The position numbers were made by a program, and so were the translations under genes. Below are positions 26,986 through 36,513 of a stretch of DNA of 64,000 bases, piece by piece. Where the stretch lies: contig CM055092.1 in NCBI GenBank assembly GCA_029204225.1, forward strand, positions 22,843,669 through 22,907,668, read 5' to 3'. Origin of the DNA: Diphasiastrum complanatum. Lineage: Eukaryota > Streptophyta > Lycopodiopsida > Lycopodiales > Lycopodiaceae. The notes below the pieces were generated by a model. The model did not search any database and was not told where the DNA came from. It worked only from the letters and a program-made list of their open reading frames with translations. Every line of letters starts with the position of its first letter. The stretch's first letter is position 1.

Positions 26986-28300
26986 TACCTTATGATTTTG
27001 AATTTTTTTTTGCCACTCTGATTTATAAAAGCCAAGATCAACGGATTAAGTAATTTTTCTTGAATAAAAATGATAATAAATCTCAATGTGCTTGGTTTGA
27101 ACATGTAAAACTAGATTGTTGGCAAGGTGAATGTAGCTTTGGTTATCGCAAGATACAATAGCGGCACACATTTGTGGTTGATCTAAGTCAACAATCAATC
27201 TATGTGACCACACTGCTTCTCGTGTTGTCCTACTAAGAGCATGTTACTTAGCTTTCATACAACTATATAGCTACTATAGGTTGCTTGTTTCTACTCTATG
27301 AAATTGGAACTATACCAAAATTGAACCGATATAGAGATCATCTACCATCTACGTACCTACCCAATCTACATTTGTATGACCTATCAACATTAGCACTTCA
27401 TGTTGATCACATTTTAAACCATGATTAATTGCTCCATGACTATACTTGAGAATTTATTTGGCATATTTCTAATGGGTTTGTTTAGGATCTTGCATAAAAG
27501 TTGACTAACATTACCAACTCTATTTTGGTCACGTTCTCTCATCTCATAAAAAATTACAGCTTGAAAATAATAAGTTTCTATGCATCCATATCATAGAACT
27601 TGTATACTTTAGCTTTTTCATTATAATCAAGATAGCAAAAAAATTTATCAAGGCTTTTTTGTTTCTCATCAGAAATCTATGCATATACAACACAAATAAA
27701 TACTCTCAAACGAGAAATATTAGATCTCTTCCCAATAAAGGCTTCATGAGATGTCTCACCTTCCTCTAGTTTTGTAGGACACAAAATGTGAGTTGCTATG
27801 TTGCAAGCTTTTACCAAAAAAGTATTTGGCAAAATCCATTGCTTTTGATAATTGTCCCAAGTTTCACAATTGATCTATTTTGCTATTCACCACTTCATTT
27901 TATTGTGATGAGTAAGGAGTTGTAGTTTGTCTCTTGATCTCTTGATCCCTACAAAACTCTATAAACTTTGTTGAAAAATATTCACCACCTCTATCAGACC
28001 TCAATGTCTTGATGTAGCATCCTATTTGCTTTTCTACCAAAGCTTTTGTTTTTCTAACTTTTGCAATTTATGCATATGATTTTTTGCTTAGAAAGTAATC
28101 CACATAGATATGCTAACATCTCTAATAAATGTGATGAAATAGTAATAGCCAGTAAGAGATCTTGTCTGCATAGGCCCACATAGATTATTGTGAACAATAT
28201 CAAAAATGTTGTTTGCTCTTTTGAGGCAATAGGAAAAGTGTTCACTATGGTGATTAAGACTAATCCTACGATAATGGAAGTCATTGACATTTTAGGTGGA
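26986..28300 (-). pseudogene. copia E remnant: RNase H joined to integrase, RT missing
   Basis: On the minus strand 26990-27450 reads as RNase H in broken frames (CDNQSYIHLANN, TKHIEIYYHFYS). 27540-28290 reads as integrase (VHNNLCGPMQTRSLTGYYYF, a LRSDRGGEYFSTKF-type block near 27975-28010, RLRVFICVVYAW). Most of reverse transcriptase is absent between them, so the copy has an internal deletion. It is heavily decayed and not closely related to copia A or B. Confidence 0.78.
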
Positions 28301-28967
28301 TTTTGAGAAGTTGTGGCACTAATGTGAAATCTTTTGAAACGGGAATTGATAGAAGACCCATTTTTTTTTTAAGATTTTAAGATTTTTCAAAATTTTCATA
28401 AATTTTGAAACTTCAACTAAAAGAAAAAAAAAACGATTTGGACTTTGTTACATTTTGCGAAAATTTTAAATTTAGACTGTGATACAAGATATTTTTAAAA
28501 CTTTAGATTAATTTTGTTAAAATAATATAAACATTAGTCGTGATCAATAACTTCGAGAAGCGCTTTGTGCATGCCAACTTGTTGCCAGCTGAAGCGAAAT
28601 ACCACTATTCTCCAAAGTAGAGCTATGGTGATCTCCAAAAAAATTAACAACAACTTCTTTCATCTTAGTGTATTTAAAAGGACGATCATCATTCAACGAG
28701 CGTGCCAATTTAAAACCGTAAGAAATATTAGCAATGCATAGAGTGTATAGACTTCTTTTCACGTTTAATAAGAACCTATGAAATATATTGTGGAACAGAT
28801 CTATGTTGTTTCTAGATTTTGTATTTGCATCTTCTTTTTTTTATATTTTGTGTTTGCTTCTTCTATCATAAGTAATGTTCTTGCTTGTTGATTTTCAGAT
28901 CTTTTTACAATAACTCAAATTAGAGTTCGTCCACTAATAAATCCATCCAATCTTTAGAAAGTTGACA
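28301..28967. other. no assigned gene; one 72-codon minus frame
   Basis: A minus-strand frame at 28544-28762 (FKLARSLNDDRPFKYTKMKE, VVVNFFGDHHSS) is unrecognised. It lies divergent from the plus-strand gene at 28968. The rest is AT-rich with long A and T runs. Confidence 0.35.
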
Positions 28968-29724
28968 TGACGAACCACATGTTCTATTTTACAAAGGGCT
29001 TCGAAGGATAGAAACTCTCAGAGTTTTTTCTCTTGTCAACAAAGGCTGTCGGCAAAGGGCCGACTACTTTCGTAGCACAAGATCATGTGCTTCACAAATT
29101 ATTGGTGGTAGATGACAACGTTGGCTTTACCAATATCTCATTAAAATCCATTGATAAAAAGGTTTATTTATACATTGTGGAGAATGGATTCATGAAGATA
29201 CGCCTTTGTGAGCATGCGATAGTGAGATACTTCCTTGATGATGCGTTGAAGACCCTTGTGAGTTATTCCTCCTCTTTTACCATAATGATTTTGAATGTTA
29301 TTGTCCGTCTTTATGCTGATCATGGATTTATCTAAACCATTTTCACTGTTGTACTTTTTTCAGACCTTAAAAGCGTCAATTTTGATGGTGGCAAAGGCGC
29401 TTGAGAGAAAAGAGGACCCAATTCTGCCAAAGCCTGTTAGATCAATGTCCCTTCATAAGGGCTTGGTGTCCTCCTCACAAAAGGACTCCCAACCCCTTGG
29501 CTCCTCCAAAGATACAGCCATCCTCTCTCTCCCTAAGAGAAAGCGTACCCAAGTTGAGACTATCTTGGTTGATGCTTCAGCCTCTCTTGTAACAAAAACT
29601 AGGAAATTAAAAAACATGACTCCCAAAGGCACAGGTCCGAAAATCTTGAGAAAACCCTCTCCTCCCTCAAGTAGCTTGAATCTGCCTAGAGCTACCATTA
29701 AGCTCGATGCATCTAGTAGAGACG
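28968..29724 (+). pseudogene. unknown two-exon gene cut off by the copia B LTR
   Basis: Exon 1 (about 28968-29258) reads MTNHMFYFTKGFEG, an in-frame TAG, then VGKGPTTFVAQDHVLHKLL and ends AAGACCCTT before GTGAGT. Exon 2 starts after TTTTTTCAG at 29364 (TLKASILMVAKALERKEDP) and stays in frame. It is Lys/Ser/Pro-rich with a basic PKRKRTQ stretch and ends at 29724, where the LTR begins within a few codons of the stop. I do not recognise it. No continuation was found beyond the copia at 35232. The stop at about 29010 could mean that translation starts later. Confidence 0.5.
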
Positions 29725-30392
29725 TGTGAAATTTCAGAGTTTATGGACTGAAATTGATCTACATATGATCACAAAGAGTGATTGGTAGCTTGGGATCTTG
29801 ATCTATATCAAGACTAGCTTCCAAATCTAGCTTCTACTTGACAATCTTTGTGTTTCCAAGCAAGAACAATCAGAAAAGATGATCCACGGCTTCACACGTG
29901 TGAAGTACAGCTACTGTACAGCATGATACTAGAGAAATAATTTACTTATCATTTACAAAGCATTCATCCACAAAGAAAGTGCTTAAGAGAGTCAAAACAC
30001 AATGATAGCTTCACAAACCAAGATTTCTCATCATTAGCTCAATAATGGATCCATCATGGATCAAGTACAAATTCACCATAATCTCTCTCTAAGCTACATC
30101 CAGCACGTGTAGGACAGCTCATTGTGCTTATCCATAACTACTTTGGATAAGATCTATCAAGTTTGCCACATCATCCATTGGTGGTTTGTGTTGACCTTCT
30201 AGATTCCTACAATCTAGGACCTAACTCCTATAATTTAGGAGATGTCATATTAGACTCAAATGAAAGCTAATAAAAATAGATCTGAATATTAAAAGTGTCA
30301 TTTCACATGTTTGGACATGTCCTCACAAGTGTGGATCCACATAGATGTCTAATATTCATCAAAAACCATGTGAAAATTGCTAAATTCTAACA
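29725..30392 (-). repeat. 3' LTR of copia B, 668 bp
   Basis: It starts TGTGAAATTTCAGAG and ends AATTCTAACA. On the minus strand it is preceded by AATTGAGAAGGAG, the polypurine tract. The outer part matches 34967-35231. The inner part (about 30130-30250) is related to the truncated LTR at 58749-59202. Confidence 0.9.
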
Positions 30393-30399
30393 CTCCTTC

Positions 30400-31860
30400 T
30401 CAATTTTTACATGATACAGCTATAGTACATCTATTTACAACACCTAAGGCTGATCTTAACTTGATATATGAAGCCTTTGGCAAGGCTTTAATGAGTAGAT
30501 CAGCAAGGCAATCTGAAGAAGACACATGATGTAGCTTGATCTCCTTTGTTTGAACATTTTCTCTCACAAAATGGTGAGCAATCTCTATGTGCTTGCTCCT
30601 TGCATGGAATGTGGGATTGGTTGCTAATGCTTGGCTTGATTGGTTTTCACAAAATATTGTTGGCTGCTCCTCGGCCTCCATGACTTGTAATTCCACCAAA
30701 AGCCTCTTCAACCATAGAATCTCCTTTGTTGTGGATGTTAGTGCCTTGTATTCCGATTCGGTTGAAGATAGAGAGATAGTATCTTGCTTTTTGGAAAGCC
30801 ATGACACTATGCCATTGCAAAGAAAGGTAACAAAAGCACTTGTGGACCTCCTATCCACCTTGTCACCTGCAAAATCAGCATCCGAATACGCCCTTAAGGC
30901 TAGATTAGATCCATCATATAAAATGCCAAAGTTCTTGGTGGCCGAGATGTACCTCAACACCCTTTTTGCATTTTTCCAATGACAAATCAATGAATTTTGC
31001 ATAGATTGGCTTAGTTTGCCTACACTATAACTTAGATCAGGTCTAGTTATAGTAAGATAGATCAAAGAGCCTACAAGTCTCCTATATAGTGTGATGTCCT
31101 CAAAGGATGCTTCATCATCACTATTGGAAACTTTTACATTTTGCTCCATAGGAGTTTCTACTCCTTTACAATCTTTCATTTCAAACTTTTCTAAGATAGA
31201 AGAAGCATATTTGGATTGACAAATAAAACTCAAATCCTTGCCTCTTGAAACTTCTATTCCTACTATGAAATGAAGATTACCAAGATCTACCATCTTAAAC
31301 TCCTTAAACAATGCTACTTTCACTTCTTGTATACCATCAAGATCATTTCCACTAAGGATAATGTCATCAACATACAAAATGAGAATGATGATTTTATCAT
31401 CATTAAATCTTAAGTACAAAGAAGGATCATAAGCACTTACAACAAACTTAATAGAGTTTAAGAAGGTATTTAACCTAGAGTACCAAGCTCTAGGTGCTTG
31501 CTTAAGCCCATAAAGGCTTCTTAGCAACAAACACACTTTTTCCTCTTGATCTTCTTTGATGAAGCCCTCGGGTTGCCTCATGAAAATCTCCTCTTCCAAA
31601 TATCCATTGAGAAAAGCATTAGTCACATCAAGTTGAAATAGAGGCCAATTGAAAGTAGCTGCAAGAGAAATAATCAACCTTATGGAAACTAGCTTACCAA
31701 CAGGAGCAAAAGTTTCACCAAAATCTACTCCCTTGGTTTGCAAGAACCCCTCTGCCACTAGCCTTGCCTTGTATTTGTTGATGCTCCCATCTTGATTGTA
31801 CTTCAATCTATAGATCCATTTGCACTCAAGTGGCTTTCTTCCTTGAGGAAGAGCTTCCAT
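30400..31860 (-). CDS. copia B reverse transcriptase and RNase H segment
   Basis: An open stretch of 486 codons covers the C-terminal half of a copia polyprotein. RT: CKWIYRLKYN, KARLVAEGFLQ, FAPVGKLVSIR, LDVTNAFLNG, SLYGLKQAPRAWY and the catalytic ILYVDDIILSG. RNase H: AYSDADFAGDKVDRRSTS, LSSTESEYKAL, ENQSSQALA and SKHIEIAHHFVRE. All catalytic motifs are intact. It is separated from the upstream integrase segment by a stop and a frame change at 31860-31915, so a full polyprotein is not made from this copy. Confidence 0.93.
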   Translation of the reverse strand: MEALPQGRKPLECKWIYRLKYNQDGSINKYKARLVAEGFLQTKGVDFGETFAPVGKLVSIRLIISLAATFNWPLFQLDVTNAFLNGYLEEEIFMRQPEGFIKEDQEEKVCLLLRSLYGLKQAPRAWYSRLNTFLNSIKFVVSAYDPSLYLRFNDDKIIILILYVDDIILSGNDLDGIQEVKVALFKEFKMVDLGNLHFIVGIEVSRGKDLSFICQSKYASSILEKFEMKDCKGVETPMEQNVKVSNSDDEASFEDITLYRRLVGSLIYLTITRPDLSYSVGKLSQSMQNSLICHWKNAKRVLRYISATKNFGILYDGSNLALRAYSDADFAGDKVDRRSTSAFVTFLCNGIVSWLSKKQDTISLSSTESEYKALTSTTKEILWLKRLLVELQVMEAEEQPTIFCENQSSQALATNPTFHARSKHIEIAHHFVRENVQTKEIKLHHVSSSDCLADLLIKALPKASYIKLRSALGVVNRCTIAVSCKN

Positions 31861-31910
31861 GTATGATTCTCCATAAGAGCATCATACTCCTTTTGCATGG
31901 CATCCCTCCA

Positions 31911-32465
31911 TTATTGTGACTCCATAGCTTCTTTAAAGCAACTTGGCTCATCAAACATAGAAGTTAGAAAAGTGTAAGAGGTAAGTGAATGTAGATCTTC
32001 CCTTTGTTCACCTTTGTCAACATAGGTGAGCCTTGAGGGCTCGGCCTTCCTTCTTGTAGATCTCCTCGGAGTCCTCGGATCTTGAGATGGATCTTCAAGA
32101 TCTTGATAACATGTAGGCTCCTCCTCAAATCTTACAAGATCCTTGACATAAGATGGATTAGAAGCTTTCTCATTCAACTTGAAGTAGTTACCTTCATCAA
32201 AAGTAACATCTGTACTCACTAAAATCTTCTTAGTGACAGGATTATAGACTCTATATCCTTTGCTATTTTCAGCATAACCAACAAAGATCCCTTTAATAGA
32301 AGTAGGATCCTCCTTTTTTCTTGTATCTAATGCTTGAAAAACATAGCAAGTAGATCCAAAAATTCTTAGATCTTTAAGATTCGGCTTCTTACAAAATAGA
32401 GCCTCATAAGATGTTATGCCTCCAATGGGCTTACATGGCAATCTATTACACAAATAGGTGCACAA
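31911..32465 (-). CDS. copia B integrase C-terminal segment
   Basis: 184 codons: CNRLPCKPIGGITSYEALF, LRIFGSTCYVF, GIFVGYAENSKGYRVYN and TDVTFDEGNYF, the usual GKG-type end of copia integrase, then the acidic linker into RT (SRLTYVDKGEQ). Upstream, a Trp-to-stop change (PKSL-TAG-GEAI) and a frame change at 32465-32490 part it from the catalytic core. Downstream, a TAA after AMESQ parts it from RT. Confidence 0.9.
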   Translation of the reverse strand: MCTYLCNRLPCKPIGGITSYEALFCKKPNLKDLRIFGSTCYVFQALDTRKKEDPTSIKGIFVGYAENSKGYRVYNPVTKKILVSTDVTFDEGNYFKLNEKASNPSYVKDLVRFEEEPTCYQDLEDPSQDPRTPRRSTRRKAEPSRLTYVDKGEQREDLHSLTSYTFLTSMFDEPSCFKEAMESQ

Positions 32466-32479
32466 ATAATAGCCTCTCC

Positions 32480-34279
32480 CTATAAGGACTTAGGTAGAGA
32501 TGCATCTAACCTTAAAGCCTTAGCACACTCACATAGTGTTCTATTCATCCTCTCGGCTATTCCATTTTTTTGAGGACTATAAGTACATATAAGTTCTCTC
32601 TTAATGCCATTGGATTTACAAAACTCTATCATCTTGGTGGAGATATACTCTCCACCATTATCACTCCTCAATACTTTAATTCTAGCATCAAGTTGATTTT
32701 CAACTAGAGTTTTGAACTTAACAAAAGCTTCAAACACTTTACTTTTGGAATCCAAAAGTTCAATCCAAGTGTATCTAGAGTAATCATCAATAAAAGATAC
32801 ATACATAGATGCACCTCCATTAGATTCTTGAGAAAAAGAGTGCACATCACTATGAATAAGATCTAATGCTTTTGTAGATCTAGTGGAACAGATATCAAAA
32901 GGTAGCTTGGGTGCCTTTGAGAGGATACAAGCTTCACAACTCTTTCCACACTTTGAGAGTGTCTTTGGAAGGCCGAGAGCAAGATCATTGGTGCATAACA
33001 TCTCCATAGATTTGAAGTTGGGGTGGCCCAACCTCTTATGCCAAAGCTCCACTTGATTGAGCTCCTCCTTCACCATGTTCACACTTCCAAGAAAAACATT
33101 AGCATCAAGCTTAAAAAGCCTTCCTTGCTTGAATCCCTTTACAATGCAAGTATTATTCATCATTATGGAGCAAACTCTTTGCTTAAAATGGACATCTAAG
33201 CCATCATCCATCAATTGTCCTACACTTAACAAATTCTTAGTGAGTGTAGGAACATAGAGTACATTATCAAGATCTACTCTTTTAGAGGATCCAAGACTTA
33301 AGGGAATAGTTCCCACTCCATCTATTCTACAATCTTGATCACTTGTTGTTAGAATAGACTTTTTACAACCTACAAAAGGTACAAGAGTTGAGAAAAAATC
33401 CTTTTGAAATGTCATGTGGGAGCTAGCCCCACTATCAATCCACCATGTGTCATTGGAGTAGCTCTTTGATGTTGATGTAGAAGCCATCAAGGATGAATCC
33501 ACTTCATCCTCATCTTCCTTAAGAGTGAGGTTGCCTTGTTTGCTCTCTCCTTGTGCATTCTTCTTCTTGAAACACTCAGATGCAAAGTGCCCCTTCTTTC
33601 CACAAAAGAAGCACTTGAGTTTGTCTTTGTTCTTTTTTCCACCTTTGGAGCTTGATGGTTGATCATCATTCTTGGTCTCCTTGTGTTGGATCTTCTTCTT
33701 TGACTTTGCCTTTCCCTTGCTTGAGAAGTTGGCCTTCTCATCACCATCATGCAACTTTAAGGATCCAATCCTTTGCTTGACATGAAGGATCCTACTCTCC
33801 TCGACTACAAGCACACTATGATGCTTGTCTATGGAAGGTAGTGCATCTTGAATAGCAAAGCTTTGTACAAGATTGGAGAACTTATCTCCAAGACCATTCA
33901 AGATGATTTGAACAAGTTCATCATCATGAATACCCTCACTAATGATGGAAAGTTCTTTGTTGAGAGATTTAATTCTCAAGACATACTCTTGAGCACTCTC
34001 ATTACTCCCTCTAATGCTTTGAAGAACTTTATTTCTAATCATAAGCACTCTAGAGGTATTTTTTGATTCATAAATCCCTTTGAGGTAGTTCCATGCCTCC
34101 TTGGCCGAGGTACAAGATGCTACTTCCTTTAGAGGTTCATTACTAACATTCATTTTCAAGCAATGTAATGCTAGTCTAGCTCTCTTTTTGTACCTCACTT
34201 GATCTTGACCTCCTTGAGCTTCTTCTTCCTCTCCTATGACAAGATCAAACATATCTTGGAGCACTAGTAGTGACTCCAT
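32480..34279 (-). CDS. copia B gag, protease and integrase core
   Basis: 599 codons in order: capsid of the UBN2 type (LKGIYESKNTSRVLMIRNKV, SIISEGIHDDELV), basic linker, zinc knuckle CFFCGKKGHFASEC, protease DSGASSHMT, pre-integrase zinc site (LWHKRLGHPNFKS, CEACILSK), and integrase catalytic residues in LIHSDVHSF, LRSDNGGEY and NGIAERMNRTL. All key residues are present. It starts MESLLVLQDMFDL; a normal gag has more sequence before this, and the upstream 34280-34320 shows a LNSNWKVRMES-like continuation, so the true start may lie farther 5'. Confidence 0.93.
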   Translation of the reverse strand: MESLLVLQDMFDLVIGEEEEAQGGQDQVRYKKRARLALHCLKMNVSNEPLKEVASCTSAKEAWNYLKGIYESKNTSRVLMIRNKVLQSIRGSNESAQEYVLRIKSLNKELSIISEGIHDDELVQIILNGLGDKFSNLVQSFAIQDALPSIDKHHSVLVVEESRILHVKQRIGSLKLHDGDEKANFSSKGKAKSKKKIQHKETKNDDQPSSSKGGKKNKDKLKCFFCGKKGHFASECFKKKNAQGESKQGNLTLKEDEDEVDSSLMASTSTSKSYSNDTWWIDSGASSHMTFQKDFFSTLVPFVGCKKSILTTSDQDCRIDGVGTIPLSLGSSKRVDLDNVLYVPTLTKNLLSVGQLMDDGLDVHFKQRVCSIMMNNTCIVKGFKQGRLFKLDANVFLGSVNMVKEELNQVELWHKRLGHPNFKSMEMLCTNDLALGLPKTLSKCGKSCEACILSKAPKLPFDICSTRSTKALDLIHSDVHSFSQESNGGASMYVSFIDDYSRYTWIELLDSKSKVFEAFVKFKTLVENQLDARIKVLRSDNGGEYISTKMIEFCKSNGIKRELICTYSPQKNGIAERMNRTLCECAKALRLDASLPKSL

Positions 34280-34953
34280 TCTTACTTTCCAATTAGAATT
34301 TAGCCTTTCACTAGCCTCAAGAAGATAGGCTCCAATTGAACCATTCTAACTAGTAACAAGTACAACAGATGTGCTATTCAAAGGCTCTTCCTTCTTTCTT
34401 TCTCAGAATTTAGCTAAAATGCTACTTTTGTGAATCTCACTAGACTCAAGAAGCAAGATCTATAAAGATCTTGAACTCAAAAAGATTTGGGAAAGTGTAT
34501 TCAACACAATCTATTCACTTAGAATCTTGGATTTGATTTTTGGAAGTGCCAATGCCTTCCTATGATGTTTAGGATTGGTTTTAGTTTCACTCTTGAACTA
34601 AAAACATAAGCCTCAAACTCTCTCACAAGGATTTGTAGGTTTAATAAGATTCTAACACCATTCACTCATCAAATCTATAATGGAAACAATGGTTTTTCAT
34701 AAGCACATCACTAGTTTCACTCTACACAACTTGTTTGAAGCTCAAATATTTAAAAAACACAAAGTTTTTGTGAAAGTACAACTCCAGCAGCCTCTCAAAC
34801 ATGTGAGAAGTACTTCTAAACTTTACACACTAATCTGAACCTCCACATCACAAGTAAACTATTAGAAAAGGTCGTCCTCCTTCAAAGTGACTCTAGCACC
34901 AATGCTTTCACCAAAATGAAGATTATTGGATCATCAATCAAGCTCTTTGACTT
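34280..34953 (-). other. copia B leader
   Basis: Non-coding sequence between the gag segment and the primer site, with the first gag codons probably in 34280-34340. Nothing else seen. Confidence 0.6.
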
Positions 34954-34966
34954 GGCTCTAGTACCA
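34954..34966 (-). other. tRNA-Met primer binding site of copia B
   Basis: GGCTCTAGTACCA on the plus strand is the standard site with GAT changed to AGT. It abuts the LTR start TGTGAAATTT at 34967. Confidence 0.85.
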
Positions 34967-35231
34967 TGTGAAATTTCAGAGTTTATGGACTGAAATTGAT
35001 CTACAGATGATCACAAAGAGTGATTAGTAGCTTGGGATCTTGATCTACATCAAGACTAGCTTCCAAATCTAGCTTCTACTTGACAATCTTTGTGTTTCCA
35101 AGCAAGAACAATAAAAAAAAGATGATCCACGGCTTCACGCGTGTGAAGTATAGCTACTGTATGACCTGATAACAGATAAATAGTTTACTTATCATTTACA
35201 AAGCATTCATCCACAAAGAAAGTGCTTAACT
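34967..35231 (-). repeat. 5' LTR of copia B, truncated
   Basis: It matches the outer 265 bp of the 3' LTR and stops after AAAGTGCTTAA. The remaining ~400 bp are absent, replaced by unrelated DNA. Confidence 0.9.
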
Positions 35232-35390
35232 TTTAGCAAACTATCTCACATTATATAATCCACTTAAAAAGCATATATTTTGATAGAAACAATCATATGC
35301 CATGAAAGTTATGTGCCTTGTCTTCAAGTTCTAGTGACCTTGCTACAAACAACCTAAAGGCTTTACATTCACAACTACACATATGTGCAT

Positions 35391-35842
35391 TTTGCCACGC
35401 GAACTCGATACTTAGCCAAAATTTTGACATTTTTCTTCTGCATGGCACATCCACGCCAAAACTTTTCAAGGACCCTGCCGGTGACATCCAGGCTGGAGGT
35501 GGGGTTCGGCAACAAATTTTTAATTTTGCGTGGCACTGCCACGCAAATTTTTTTAAACTCAAAAACCTGAAATATGAGTGCCAAACTGTGTCGGCGTGGC
35601 ATAGCCATGCGTGGAAGTGCCTTGTACGGCTGTTATTTAACCGCTTGTCGTGTGATATGTACCTTTGGAAATTTTTGAAGCGTGGTAGTGCCACGCGTGG
35701 CAAATCTCCAGAGAAAATTCTAGAGAGATGGCTTCTTTATTGCCACACGTGGCAAAATTTGCCAAAAAATTTGCCATGCATGGCAATATCAAAACACAAT
35801 ACTTAAAGAGATTTTGTTTTGGAAATTTGCCATGTGTGGCAA
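35391..35842. repeat. cluster of TGCCACGCGTGGCA-type palindromes
   Basis: At least seven near-perfect palindromes with GCCA/TGGC arms and variable cores (ACGCGT, ACACGT, ATGCAT, ATGTGT). Clear sites are 35528-35544, 35593-35614, 35680-35702, 35741-35754, 35771-35786 and 35827-35842. They lie next to the 3' end of the CACTA Tnp2 gene. Subterminal short repeats in both orientations are usual for CACTA elements, so this is likely a subterminal region. Frames read across it are not genes. Confidence 0.8.
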
Positions 35843-36491
35843 AATTAGTTTATTGTAAATTTTTTCTTTTTTAACTATTATGAATAATATGTTGATAAAC
35901 AACACTTTATGATCAATGAAATGTGAACTAAAATGTGAACTAAAAATCAAATGATCATTATGTCAAATTATTATGCTCTGACAAATTGAAGTTATTATCA
36001 GTTGAATATAACATGCTATCTTATGCATTCTATATTGAGAAATTTTCATAATCAAAATTTGACATTAATCTCGATATGGTATTAATGGGTAAAAATATAA
36101 GTGTGAGCTAAATTTGCACTTGAAAGGATGCTAAGTACCTTGCAATTGAGAGCCATGTGGTAGCTTGTTAAGCTAATTTGTTGGTAAAAAAATTGCAATG
36201 TTATACACATTTGTGTGTTTGCAAAGATAAATGTATAGTCGAACATTGTGGAAAAGTGTATTATTATTTCAAAGAAGATGCTTTTTAATTATAATATATA
36301 TATAATCAACGTTTCTAATTGTTCTCTTAATTAGTTCACACATCTATTGATATTGATGAGGTTTTTCAATTCTAAGTGATTGCGAGATGTGTTTGAAATG
36401 AAACTTTAGAAATGCAACATTGTAGAAAAATGTAATAATTTTAATTTGAAGACAATATATATTGACCACAATGTATCATTTTATGACAAAA
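35843..36491. other. no gene seen, AT-rich
   Basis: Between the palindrome cluster and the Tnp2 3' end. No motif or repeat was recognised. Confidence 0.5.
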
Positions 36492-36513
36492 TTATTTGTG
36501 ACATGTACAAACT

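Larger units (their letters stand above)
29725..35231 (-). mobile_element. copia B retrotransposon, nearly full length
   Basis: The element runs 3' LTR (29725-30392), pol and gag (30400-34279), leader, primer site (34954-34966), then a truncated 5' LTR (34967-35231). The two LTRs differ at roughly 5% of the ~265 bp they share (by eye), so the insertion is not very recent. It interrupts an unknown gene on its left. Missing 5' LTR sequence prevents a check of the target-site duplication. Confidence 0.9.

Noticed and set aside
35293-35806. Overlapping frames of up to 162 codons on both strands
   Set aside because: They run across palindromic repeats; both strands are open because of repeat symmetry, and no domain is visible.
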